The position numbers were made by a program, and so were the translations under genes. A stretch of DNA of 37,776 nt from Isohypsibius dastychi (taxonomy: Eukaryota; Tardigrada; Eutardigrada; Parachela; Isohypsibiidae). Positions 11,055-22,285 of the stretch are shown piece by piece. The stretch lies in NCBI GenBank assembly GCA_034696485.1, contig JAQIWT010000084.1, positions 1 through 37,776 on the forward strand, written 5' to 3'. The stretch's first letter is position 1. Each line of letters opens with the position of its first letter. The notes beneath the pieces are model-generated. The model had not been told where the DNA came from. It searched no databases and worked only from the letters and a program-made list of their open reading frames with translations.

Positions 11055-14000
11055 ATGTCTAATCCGCGGAAATTTTCAGAAAAAATCCAGATCCAGTTAC
11101 AAAAGCAGGAGGAGGAGACGCGAGTCTTCAATCAGATGATGGAAGAGGCCCAACTTGTGAAGGTATGTTGTTACTCAATGATTCTTGCCATAATGACCTT
11201 TTATCAACCGGAAGTGCCTTTCTTCCCCTGAAATTCATGAAGTATTAATTCATATCTGGCGTAATATGGTATGACATTTACCGTGTCATGTGAGCTGGAT
11301 CTAGCGAAGTCTTATAGACGAAGGACACCGGGTTTTAGCTTTTGGGGTTTGAACTCAAGTTGACAGTTTTGTAAGGAAGTGAAACTGAATCTGACTTCGT
11401 GACCACTAATTCTAGATCAATTGTTCTGCCGCACGAAGACGGGCATGATAATAATCTCTTTTTACTCGTGATTCACCCGTAGGGAAACAGGAATTCCCGA
11501 GGATAATGTCAATAAACTGTCGGTTTGAACTGTTGTTTCCTGAGTTGAAACGAATACGCCTGACAATTATTTTGAGTGAATGATTTATCTTACCTCATGG
11601 AGAAGATGATCAAAATAAATGTTAAACCTAGCTACAGCAAATTTATCCGTGAGATGAGCTTTTCAAGTATTAAGAAGTTTTCGGAGGTACTTCTGAATAT
11701 GTGCCACAATGCTGACTATTTGGCTCGTGGTTTTGTTAAACTTCAGCTTGTCAAGTCGATATCTTTATTGTTAGATTTTGTTTCGGTTTGAGGAATTCTT
11801 GAAAGCAGAATTAATTGCTTGGTGGTTATGTGTAAAAAATGTGGAATTCTCCTGATAGTATCAACAAAAGCAATGTTTGCATGAAACTGTTTCTGTTTTC
11901 GTAGCAATCCCATGTTGCGCAAAACGTTCAGTCCGCGTGAGAAAATTATCGATTTTGACAAGAGAGCTCCGCTCCTTTCTTTTATCATTTAGAGTTATTG
12001 GCCATTATTTGCCTGAATTATTCCTGGAGTACATTGGCATATTCAATTTTGCGCCACGCTATGTCAAGAAGGAAGTGAAGGCGTCCTGGCCTTGTATCAC
12101 GTCATTGTAGCCTACAAAAAATGATTTAATATTGCTGATGATATTAAATAAATTTGGCTCTTTTAGTTTTTGATCATTTCCCAGTGTCCATGAAGTTGAA
12201 ATAATATTTTTTGTGTCGCAGCATTTATGTACTGGCCAAAGTCCAGTTCAGCAGCACCATCCTCAGCAGCAGCATCAGGTTCAGCATCAACATATGGCTC
12301 ACCATCAGATGAATCAAATGCACCAGATTCCTGGTCAACATATGAGCCGCGGTCAGCACTTGGCACCTTCCTTCCCACAATATCGTGGTGGATCTCTTCC
12401 GAATGTCCATGGTTTAGTCCATCATCATCAGTCCGCCGGAATTGACCTCCAGGTAGGATGCATTTTCTCGTTCTCTGATGTAAATTAAATGAGTTTTTCT
12501 TGTCCAGAATGCACTCGACAGTTTGGAAGCGTTGAGGGATCCGTCTCCACGAGTTCGGCATGCGAGTCCGTCGCCGGTCGGAAATCATCGACGTCAGTTG
12601 AGCGGCAACAAACGGCCAAACGAATCTTATGACACGAGCCATTTGCCGCATTCGTACCTTTCTCCTCCGGAGAATAATCATCTAACGAAACGGGCGCATT
12701 CGGATTCCGCGCTTCATCAGTCGGCCAACCCGCAGCTCCTTGACATCTCCCACCAGTCCCTAATGGGCAATTTCGCGCCGACGAGGCGCTCACCCGTGCC
12801 CGATAAGCAGCTAGATCCCCAGTTTATGATGTGGAGTGAGCACAATAAAGTGAGTTCCTTAGGACTTATTACAATGACTTGCATATCAGGCGGCGCTTTT
12901 CTCTAGATGCTGCAGAATCGACCGAAATCTTGTGAGATTCCAGGAATGAGGTACGTGGTTATTTATCAAATGTCCACCTTTTCTTTATCATTATGTTTTC
13001 TAGTAGTGACTTCTCCAGCCAACAACAGCAGCAGCAACAACAACAGCATGTTCAGCATCTTCACAACCATCTCTCTCCCATCAGTATTCAAACTACGCCG
13101 GCCGCAAATCCAACTACCGGCTCGCTCCCTGATCTGACCAATCCGTCGATGAATCCTTCCTTTCAGTCTCTGGTCTCCCCTCTTGATTCTGAAGATGCAC
13201 AGGTACAGTTTTCAGACTGATTCTTTTGCAGGCAATCTGGTTATTCGTTTCCGGTTCTTTGTTTTTAGGGCTATGCACGGAATCAGAATAATCTTAATAA
13301 CATGAACCACAACCAAATTCGCGCACCTTCTAACCATTCTCCCTCGACAAGTCCCCAAGGAGCTCGTCGACAAATGAGAGGCAGTCAGGATTCCATTAAT
13401 AACTCACACCAGAGAAAAGCATCTCCGCATCCAATTCCCTCTCCGTACATGCCTGATCAGAGAAACACGAACCATGCCGGAAAATACAATCCATATCCTG
13501 GAAACCATCTTGGACAAGTTAGTCTCATTCGTCAGCGAATCTGCCGAAGTGTAACCTTTTTTTTATCGGAACAGAACTTTGGAGCATACCGCTCGAATTC
13601 CAGCAGTCCAGGCCTTCAGGATCACTTGGGCATTATGAATGTTGGCTCGAACCCCTCGTCCCCCGGTACTACACCGAACGCGTCTTACGTGCAAGACCCA
13701 CATTATCAGGATATGCAGCAAACTGTCCAGCACAAATTTGAACAGATTACAATGGTGAATAGCCTTTGAATTCCTTATATTTCCAAAAAAAAATTCTCCA
13801 AGAACTCGGTATTTCATGTAAAAAAATTTCCCTGCAGGATCAGCAAGGAATGTCTTCGAATGATTCGTATAATCTTATGATGTACATGCACAACGAGGGA
13901 ATGCAGAGAAATTCGCATGGAAACGACATGGGCCAAATACCGGATATCATTTTCACAGGTGCGTGCATTTTGCCATTTAAAAAAATGATCAGAATTGGAA

Positions 14001-14292
14001 AGGTCAATATTTTACCATACGCTGTTGAACAGGAGCAGATGATCAGAGAGGAGATTATTTTCTACCACCATCGAGCGCGTCTTCCAGCATAAATCAGCAC
14101 ATGTTTTCCAACAACAACAACAACTCGGATCCGTTCTCATCGGGATCGCTCAATCAAGATCACGTCGACATTTTGGAACAAGTCTTTAAACTTGATCAGT
14201 ATGACTTGGGCATGTTGTCAGATGAGAATCTGAGAAATATGGTCGATCCCGAGGCAGAAGAGCAGTTCCGCCTTGATAGCAACATTCAGTGA
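11055..14292 (+). CDS. CRTC: CREB-regulated transcription coactivator (CRTC/TORC)
   Basis: CRTC shuttles between cytoplasm and nucleus and coactivates CREB; SIK/AMPK kinases hold it in the cytoplasm and calcineurin releases it. Exons: 11055-11162, 12222-12452, 12508-12849, 12907-12950, 13004-13202, 13269-13517, 13575-13754, 13838-13958 and 14033-14292 (577 aa). The N-terminus NPRKFSEKI is the CREB-binding helix. YRGGSLPNVHG, KRAHSDSALH (the main SIK/14-3-3 serine site), RPKSCEIPG (second phospho-site) and TGSLPDLTN are family signatures. IPDIIFTG precedes the C-terminal activation domain, which has acidic LEQVFKLDQYDLGMLS and ends FRLDSNIQ. A Gln/His-rich stretch replaces the usual second half of the CREB-binding region, and exon 5 encodes polyglutamine. 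Start: first ATG before NPRKF, with a good Kozak context (CACCATG). Confidence 0.96.
11163..12221 (+). other. First CRTC intron (1.06 kb)
   Basis: This is by far the longest CRTC intron, from GTATGT after the N-terminal helix exon to the acceptor before the Gln/His-rich exon. I searched it for the expected basic continuation of the CREB-binding region and found none, though a micro-exon could be missed. Open frames in it look like chance. Confidence 0.6.
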
Positions 14293-15122
14293 AAGCGCAT
14301 TTGTCCATCTGGAAGCGAGCTGGGGAGAATGTCACAAGTCCATCCGAAACCGTTTAATTTTTTTTGATGTGGTTGTTCCGGTTCACCAATGATCAACTGC
14401 ATTGAATATAGTTCGCTGGTAGTCGGCAGCTGATTGGTTTGGCAAAAATTATCGATGTTAATCACGTGGATTTATTTGTTGTCTTTTTGTTTTCGACGAG
14501 TTGGGTTTTATTTCCTATTCGGTATTTTTCAGTCTTACAAGATTTAGTTCCAGAGCATGAGTTGTAAAAAAGTTTTATACGTCAGAATAAAATATGACCT
14601 GGTGAACTGATCACCTGTACTCGAACCCTAATATTGTGAAGATAGTACCACAGCTTCGAGCTCAACGAATGTTTGCTGGTATGTAGAGAAAGAAATTGGT
14701 CAGTTATCCAAATCCCTAGTTTCTGCCCAGTAACATCTATAAGAATTATCTCCTCCTACAGCCCAAATGATTTGTTTGAGGTGTTCGGACTAAATCCGTG
14801 GAACCGATATGGCTAGTAATACTAGTACCAGCTATTTGCTTGTCAACTACCGTGAGCTCCCCATCGGACGACCAACCGGAAACGAGTCGCAAAATATTTC
14901 ATGTGATAAAACTGGCTGGATGCATTGGGTTGAATGACTGTATTTCATCTTCATGGTAATAGCAGGCTGAATTATTTTACAGTATCTGATTGGGTGCGGT
15001 GAGCAGCTTGGCTGTACCTCTGTAATTACGGAATTTTCAACACGCGAACAACACAAGTATGACCTTTAATCGGTATTAAACCGCTTCCGACAGCATGAAA
15101 AATGAACGGCGAACAAAAATAT
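14293..15122. other. CRTC 3' UTR and convergent spacer
   Basis: CRTC (+) and RPL7A (-) converge here. AATAAA at 14586-14591, about 300 bases after the CRTC stop, is a plausible polyadenylation signal. On the minus strand ATTAAA (complement of 15065-15070) lies about 55 bases after the RPL7A stop and could serve that gene. Nothing else is recognisable. Confidence 0.55.
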
Positions 15123-16484
15123 TTATGCAACTTTCTGCGCCATCTCGCGAGCCTTCGTTTTCTCAATCTTTCCCTTTCGGGCTTGCGACTTGATCGAAAG
15201 AATATTTCCACCCCAGTGACGACGGATTTCCTCGCGATCATTGAAGTTGTTCTTCACCGTTTCGGTAAGTTTAGCCAACTGAGGTCGATCCTCGCTGTAA
15301 CGAAATAGTGTGATGAAATTCGTACGAAAGACGGAATGAAAGCATGCTTACGCGTTGACAGTTGAAAGGGCCAAGCAGCTTGCGGTTTTTCGTCCAACAA
15401 TCTGACCAAGACGTGACTTTCCTTTGACAATGCAATATGGAACGTTCATCTTACGGCAAAGTGCGGGAAGGAAAATGACAATCTAGAAGTTCACATATAA
15501 ATTAACAGGAACCCAGAAGAAAATATCGAAGAATAAATGACTTACCTCGACTGGATCGACATCGTGAGCGATGACAACCAGCTGAGCTTTCTTGTTTTCC
15601 ACAAGTTTAGTGACGGTATTGACTCCAGATCTAAATTTAAAGGGTTTTGAACTTATAAATGAGAAGTAGATCTTCAAAGCAATCTTACCGAACAACGTTT
15701 GTTTTGTTTTTTGGAGAACGAACTTGTTTCCGTCCCTGGACTTGTTTCACAGCCTGAGCCTTCAGACGATCTTTATGCGCTCGTTTGCTTTCTGGCTTGT
15801 ATTTCTGCAGAAGTTTGACAACTGACTGTGCTGCAAATACGAAAAATCCCCAATAAGAAATCATTCAGCACTATCTCATAACAAGCAACTGAACTACAGA
15901 AACGGGACAGAGAACCCCTTTCTCATGCATAAATTTTGAATTTCGAGCTGGAAAACAAAAAGAACTCACCTGTCGGTTTATCCAGAGCCAGGTTGAACTG
16001 GTTAATCGGAGGGGGAACTTTCAGACGTTGATACAAGATCTTGCGCTGACGCTGAATCCTCACATACCGAGGCCATTTCACAAATCTTGTTAAATCTCGT
16101 TTAGGCTGGATATCCTGACCTATTCGGAAGAAAAAATGGTTATTCGTCAGAAAAACATACGCAATAAAAGCATTCATAAGCAAAGACATTAAACTGATTT
16201 CAGCACTCACCAATTCCGAAGTTCTTCGGTCTTTTCTCGAACAGAGGGTTGACTTCGACCTTGGGTTTTTCAGTCTTCTTTCGGATAGCAGCTGGTATAG
16301 CTGCTACCTTCTTCGAAGGTCCTTTTTTCGCGGCCTTAGTGGGAGCCTGAGGAACAGAAACAATTTTGGATTGAATTCAATCGATCAGCTTTCCCTGGCC
16401 AAACCAGCACAATAAATTTCCAATACATCACAGAAAAACAGGAACAACAAAATTCTCTAAACAGCAAACTAGATCACTCACCAT
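15123..16484 (-). CDS. RPL7A: 60S ribosomal protein L7a (eL8)
   Basis: This is a large ribosomal subunit protein of the L7Ae/L30e RNA-binding family. Exons in transcript order: 16484-16482 (the ATG alone), 16346-16211, 16119-15970, 15830-15689, 15630-15546, 15482-15352 and 15294-15123; total 272 aa against about 266 in human. Diagnostic stretches are [79 protein letters not shown] and EIRRHWGGN. The ATG is followed at once by the donor GTGAGT, so the first coding exon is only the start codon, a common ribosomal-protein design. The 5' UTR just upstream has a pyrimidine tract (CTTTTCTTGC) resembling a 5' TOP element for growth-linked translation. Introns are 64-150 bases; I saw no convincing box C/D snoRNA in them. 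Confidence 0.97.
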
Positions 16485-16923
16485 TGCCAAGCAAGAAAAG
16501 ATCGTCAAAACTTGAGGTTCTTTCAAAAGGTTCCACGAACGAAGGAAAAGTGGCAATGTGTTGAACCGGTAGTACCGCCAAGCCCTGACGGAGGTATAAG
16601 GAGGGGCGAGCAACAGAAGCCCCAGTCAGGATTTCTTCGACGGGTAGCAGCAACCAATCGTGGGGGCAAAGGCATTTGAGAAGGGGTATCCGCCGGGTGC
16701 ATGACAGTCGCCCATGCACTCAGAAAATGGGCAATATAAGCTGCCCAGACCCAGAACGCAGAACACAACAGATGGGTGGCTTTAATTTCCGTTTAGTCGA
16801 ATTTCAAAACACCCCGGTAAGCTGGTTAAAAAGCAGATTCAACCAATCGGTTCGTTAAAGAACAGCGAAAAGTAGAGAAAAACAGAATTCTTTGCAATTT
16901 ATACATCAATAGGCAAAGAAATT
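16485..16923 (-). promoter_or_regulatory. RPL7A promoter and 5' UTR
   Basis: These 439 bp separate the lingerer stop (16924) from the RPL7A ATG; both genes read leftwards. On the minus strand the segment next to the ATG reads CTTTTCTTGCTTGGCA, a TOP-like start. The rest is GC-richer than the flanking DNA and carries no recognisable coding sequence. Its promoter role is inferred from position. Confidence 0.5.
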
Positions 16924-19900
16924 TCACTGATGAGGCCAGTTATACTGATACGGGCCCGGTTTATTCTGTTTGTTATTCGCCGCATTCTGGTTGGAGATGC
17001 TGGACCCAGGCTGCTGAATTTGCGCCATCGAATGAATTGGCTGTTGTTGCTGCTGCATCATCGGGAAAGCATACTGATTTCCAGCATATCCGGTTTGCTG
17101 ATTACCCAGCCCCATCCCGAAACCCTGCTGGGCAGGCTTATCTGCCGGAAACTGCTGAAAACCATTCAAATTTTTTCAAGTGTACCAAAAGTAAACTCAA
17201 AATCACCAACCTTTTTGTTGTTCCCATAATATGCTGATTGCAAATCACCGACACCGAGCATATTTGAGGTGTTATCTGAAACAAAACAGGAATCAATTAA
17301 TAATCACAACTCACAGTCAAGCCGGAAACTAAACGTCGTACATGGATCAACGTTCGATGTTGCTCTCATTCCGGAAGCGGCATATGCGTTTTGTTTGATA
17401 TCAAGACCAAGGTCAGAATAACTCTGCTGGAAAGTATTCTGCAGAGCACCGGTGGGTTTTGAATACTGCGAAGGAATGTTCTGGTAAATCGGCGGCTGTC
17501 CATACTGCTGATATCCACCGGCAACCGGCGAGGCATAATATCCGGGAAACGCGTTCATGTGAGGCTGAACAAATCCCGCTTGTTGCTGTGAAATGGGAAC
17601 CGGCTGTCCTCCTCCAAGACCTGAATCATTTCGATATTTGTTGTGGTCAACAGTAGAATAACCGATGCCTCCGCTCTGATCCCGTCCGCCCAATCCACTC
17701 CCTCCATAGCTGGAATAATCCATGTTCATTCCTTGCTGCTATGAGGAAGAAAAAAAAACTTATGAGAACGCAGGAAAATCCAGATTGGCTCAAAAATTTA
17801 CCTGCATCACTCGAGGATCATTCATAGCCTCCATGGATGAGTACACCGGTGGGGTGAACATCGGCAGCACGCCTTGCTGATTATAAATCGGTTGCTGGTA
17901 ATGCTGATTCAGGGATGGGTTCGCTGCCGTGGTTTGGTTGCCATATCCCGTCTTGGATGCTACAACGAAGTAAACCAGAATCAGCAAAGGGCCCAAAAAA
18001 ACGATTCAGTGAACAAAATTATGCCGAAATTCGCTAACTTATTGCAGTTAATGGTAAAAGCTTACTTGGAGTCGAGAAAACAGGAGCTGTTGTCGTCTGC
18101 GATTTCTGGGATGAAAATGATGCCGACGTCAGATTAGCCGGCTGCTGGTGCTGTTGTTGCTGCTGCTGCCCAGAGTTTCCCACCTCCCTCAAATTCTGCG
18201 GAGTCTGGGTCGACTGATAACCGGAAAACGAAGTTCGTGAAGAGGTATCCCCAGCCGGTGCTCCGTAAGACGCGTAGTTCGTCTGAGCAGATGCTGCACT
18301 ACTGACTTGTTTTCCCGGAGGAGAATTCTGCTGTTGCAACGGCGGTTGGAACTGCTGCTGCTGCTGCTGTTGAACTTGAGCAGGCTGCTGACCGGAATTC
18401 TGCGACTGATTCAATCCTGTAGCACGTTGGTTTGGATACGATGGTGTTTCCAGTTTTTGAACAGGTTGGGAAGTGACCGGGGGTTTGGCAACGGGCTGAC
18501 TAGCTGCGGCATATCTTGAGTCTCCAGCAGCTTGCTGAGTACTGGAAGCGGTGTATTGGCTTGATCCGTGTACCTGGTGCTGGTTTAGAGACTGAGGAGT
18601 TTCGGCTAGATTCGGACTCTTCGAAGTGGTCTGCGCGCTCGGCTGCTGAAGTCCGACGGGCTGAGAATTCCTTGACGCATATCCCGCTGGGCCGTCTGTC
18701 CGAAATTTAAACCATATATAATTCTCACTTCGTCTGAACGGTAATTTAATGATCGTCTTACCCTGATGCGAACTGGTAAAAGTTTGCGACTGCGTGGCTG
18801 ATGCAAACGATCCTGCTGACGTGGAAGCGGACTGTGCGGTCGGAGATGGCTTTACTTGTTCATTCGAGTTGGAATTCACCGGTAGTCTGGCCGCACCAAA
18901 GTCAGCAACACTGAAATTAAATAAAGCAACTTTGCACATCAGTTCTTTCGATGAGAACGGCTTTCGCACTTTGTCTGGTTAAACCCGGTTCGGGTGAAAG
19001 ACTGTGATGCAGATGGAACTTGACTGCTGGTTTCCGGGGCCGCGTTACGATTGTTGAACGAGAGATTACTGAACGTGGCGCCAAGTTGCGCAGCATCAGG
19101 CTTTAGCTCCACCGAGGTGGGGAAAGTCTGAGAGAAAAACGAAAAATTTCATAATACCGCAATTGTGAGAGATCAAATGAAATTCTTACAGAGCTCTGCT
19201 TGGGACCAAAACTTTGTGATGCGGATGAAGTGGGGTCTGCAAGGTGGGATGAGGGCGGCGGTGGCTTCTGAGATGTTGCAGCAGCGGAAGAACGCCATCC
19301 AGAATCTTGGTTAGTCGGAGCTGTTACAGGTGATGCGGGCCAAGCGGATGCAGCTTGCTTCTGAACTATCGCTGAAAATGACTGCCTGTTTATCGAAAAA
19401 GAACAATAGTTAGCTTCACCGGGAAGATCTCAAAAACTCAATGAAAAAAAACATACCCGGCACCCGATTGAGCTGGTTGAACAGGCTGGGAAGTATTTGA
19501 AGCGTAAACCTGAGAAACAGATGGAGCAGTCGCCGCACTGCGTTCAAACACTTTAGTTTCCCGGATCTGCTAGAGTGAATATAGGTTAACATATCACAAC
19601 CACAAAACGACAAAACTATCAAGAAAATATACCGTTTCTTTCCAGTCGTCATCTATGTCTTCCCCCCATGCATGTTCTTGATCAGATCGTCCTCTTGTTC
19701 CATCAGCGGGGCCACGTCCGCGCACATCACCAGCGCCGTTTGTTGGAGAAGGCGCACGGTCACGATTAGAGTTTCGCGCTCCGTTAAATCCTCAATCCGG
19801 AAAACAATCATATGATAAACCACTAATTATCTATAATCGATACTCTTACCTGATGACTCGTCAGCGTCTCCACCGAATCCGGGTGCTCGAGGCGCAGATG

Positions 19901-20558
19901 GTGCACTGGATTTCCCACCACGGTTACTCGTTCCTCTTTGCGCAGGTCTTCCACGGGCGCTCTTGTTCGACATTCCCACAGGCATATCCTGATCATTGTT
20001 TTCATTTGCTTTGGCGAGCGATTTCTGCTTCTTCCCTTTCTTGCCGGTGACTTCCCATTCGTTCTAATGAGAAAACAGTAATTCCAAGCAAACAAAGAAT
20101 CATGTGATTCGCGAAAAAACCGAACCTTATTTGCGCCACCTTCCAGAACTAAATTTACAGCTGCTTCTATGTCGCTGTTGGTATCGTGAAGCGCTATAAC
20201 AGCCTCATCCGGAGTGCAGCCAGTGCATTCTTGAACCTGAATAGAAAAAAATAAGACGACTGAACATGATGTAAACGAAAAGGATATTTCATACTCTGAG
20301 GATCTGCTCTTTGAGGACTTGTTCTGAAGATCCAGCATTCTGAAACATCTGAGCGATGCGCATCTGATCGGCAGTGGCTTGAGGAGTTTTGGCTGATGAA
20401 TTCTCAGTCTTTTTCGGATTGACTACATCAGCTTTCTTCTCCGCAGGTCGAGAGGAATTCTTGTTCTGATTTGGCTTTGTATTTTCATCAGCGACATCTG
20501 GCCGATTGCTGCGCAGGCTGGCATCTTTCTGTGGGCGACTGGAACGTTTTGTATCCAT
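16924..20558 (-). CDS. lingerer/UBAP2L: Lingerer / UBAP2-like UBA-domain protein
   Basis: This family comprises cytoplasmic RNP-granule proteins that associate with FMRP, Caprin and Rasputin/G3BP. Exons: 20558-20295, 20236-20126, 20063-19850, 19790-19633, 19569-19457, 19385-19190, 19127-18985, 18910-18762, 18695-18066, 17959-17802, 17738-17342, 17275-17211 and 17154-16924 (942 aa). A UBA domain sits near residues 60-125 (ATADQMRIAQMF through CTGCTPDEAVIALHDTNSDI to NLVLEGGAN). NEWEVTGKKGKKQK and an Arg/Gly-rich block follow, the usual order in UBAP2/lingerer. The rest is low-complexity Gln/Ser/Pro/Tyr with FSNLSFNN and a polyQ run at about 18353-18372. The Tyr/Gly/Gln-rich C-terminus ends PYQYNWPHQ. 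A 5' UTR intron is likely (donor GTATGT near 20846, acceptor near 20604 on the minus strand). Start: first ATG of the open frame leading into the UBA domain. Confidence 0.9.
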
Positions 20559-21197
20559 CCTTCAGTAGATCTGGTGCGAGTTTTTCGATATCAAGGTGAA
20601 CCTACAACAAAAATGAGAACATGATAAATTAGGACGTTGACAAAGAATAACTTCGTCACTGAACCAAAATGTAAGACCAGAACCAATTCGGAATGTAACA
20701 GATCTCCTTATGATCCTTTTCGACTCAACTCAACGCACTAATTAACCAGTTCAAATCTGACCTCATACGAAAACAGTCACGGAGATCTCATCGTGAATTT
20801 CTTTCCCAGTTCACGGTTCATGGGTATTTGAAAACTGAACACATACCTTTTGGCTGCAGAAGGAACAGGAGGATCGGCAAGGACAAGGAATCCAAAACAG
20901 CAAATTATCAATGTAACGACCGTAGCTAGACGCGAAAACCGTATAATGGACTGGAAAAATGAAGAGCCAGAAATATTGCCGTTGTGAATCGAACGCTCTG
21001 AACGACCATGAAGTGGACGGACGGTAACAAAACGACAACATGGTAACCGCCACCCGTCGCTACTCGGTAGGCACGCACAGATTACAGATCAGTCTGCTGA
21101 ATAAAATGAAGACCCCGTACGTGTGATGCATTGAAACAGAATTTGGAAAAAATCTAACAATACAAATTAAAGTGTATGTATAGCTAGCTTTGCTCAT
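20559..21197 (-). promoter_or_regulatory. Lingerer 5' UTR and promoter region
   Basis: Upstream of the lingerer ATG the minus strand shows an acceptor TTGTAG near 20604 and a donor AAAAG/GTATGT near 20846, suggesting a 5' UTR intron of about 240 bases. The remainder up to the stop of the next gene (21198) is presumably promoter. I see no recognisable protein in its open frames. Confidence 0.4.
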
Positions 21198-21840
21198 TCA
21201 ATGATATGTATCGAATTTTGCAGGTATATTTTTGTGATGGGCGACCGGGATGGTAAAGTGGGTACTTCGTTTTGCCGCTTTCTTTGTCGTTATACAATTG
21301 TTTTCGCACAATCGGCTTTCAAGTCCCCCATGACGATGTGTCAGCTGTAAGAAAAGACTGTGAATGCAAATAAAAACCAGATATTATAATGTCCTCGGAC
21401 TTACGATGGCGGAGTGGACCGGGTTAAGCTGGTTTCGTATGTCACTTCCGGTGGTCAATTCCGCCAGACTCAAACGAGCGCATCGATCAGCATCTTCCCG
21501 TAGTCTTGAAATGGATTCACTAAGACATTTAAATTCCTTATCTGTAGAAAAACGCAAATTGGGTTTCGGTACTCGGAAAACTTGGATTGCTTCCCTCACC
21601 GGCTGTGTTGTTGGGATATTTGACTGCCGTGGATCGGTGGCCTTTTTCGCACAGACTTACACGCTTACACGATGTGAAATTTCTATGGAGGAATTTTGAT
21701 CGGTTCCGAAGATAAAGAAAGTAGTTCTCCTTGGTATCGCAGTGTCTGAAAATGGAAATAGCTCTTTGGATTGTAACAGAATAAAACCGGCTGATGCAAT
21801 TGAGCGCACTCCACTGGCGGGCAGTAATTCTCCTCAACAT
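21198..21840 (-). CDS. Unrecognised protein with mitochondrial-type presequence
   Basis: Three exons chain with matching phases: 21840-21669, 21541-21405 and 21344-21198 (456 bases, 151 aa). Donors are GTAAGC and GTAAGT, and acceptors are CTACAG and TTACAG. The N-terminus MLRRITARQWSALNC followed by ISRFYSVTIQRAISIFR is rich in Arg, Ser and hydrophobic residues with no acid for about 34 residues, the pattern of a mitochondrial targeting presequence. The middle is helical and charged (KCLSESISRLREDADRC). Six cysteines occur after the presequence, without a CX9C pair. I do not recognise the family, and function is unknown. The gene is divergent from the hnRNP gene, whose ATG is 445 bp away. An overlapping frame starting at 21967 is longer in its first exon but cannot be joined in phase, so I prefer this start. 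Confidence 0.55.
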
Positions 21841-22285
21841 AACGCGTCATCGTTTCCTCAAGCCATTTCCTGTGACCTGCAAATGCATACAATATTTTTC
21901 CGGTTTTTATCTCCACGTAGAAGACTTTGCAAGTGGACAGAATCTGGGTATGGATGCCAGAACTCATGGTAATCTGGTAACGTTTACCAGATTACCACGT
22001 TGTTACCAGATTACCACGTTACCACACCATTTACGATTTCCCGCTACGTCATGCTAAGCGCCTCATGACGTACGTATCAGTCCAAAATTTTGCGCCGTGC
22101 TTTTTCGAATTCGATTTGAAGTCGAATTAAAAGTGTGTTCTTTGGCTGCCTAATCGTTTTCGGCTGTTTATGTTTGGTTGATTGTTTTGGGTTTTCAGGG
22201 TTGTAAATCTCAAGATTCGTCTGAAGTCTGCATACGTACGATTCGAAGCGTCATTCTGCACTGGAGACAAACAACTAGCTTCAAA
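21841..22285. promoter_or_regulatory. Bidirectional promoter with palindromes
   Basis: The spacer between two divergent genes. It holds a 13 bp perfect inverted repeat, GGTAATCTGGTAA (21968-21980) against TTACCAGATTACC (21984-21996), with a 3-base centre. The right arm is then repeated in tandem: 19-base units at 21984-22002 and 22003-22021 differ only at the last base. Further right, TACGTCATG (22045-22053) faces CATGACGTA (22064-22072), giving two CREB/ATF half sites (TGACG) in inverted orientation 10 bases apart. Promoter function is inferred from the arrangement. Confidence 0.55.

Noticed and set aside
15831-15969. Possible box C/D snoRNA in an RPL7A intron
   Set aside because: Vertebrate RPL7A introns host snoRNAs, but here the C-like and D-like words are in the wrong order and there is no terminal stem.
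21746-21967. Alternative minus-strand frame starting at 21967 (MSSGIHTQ...)
   Set aside because: No donor in the right phase joins it to the downstream exons, whereas the frame starting at 21840 joins cleanly.
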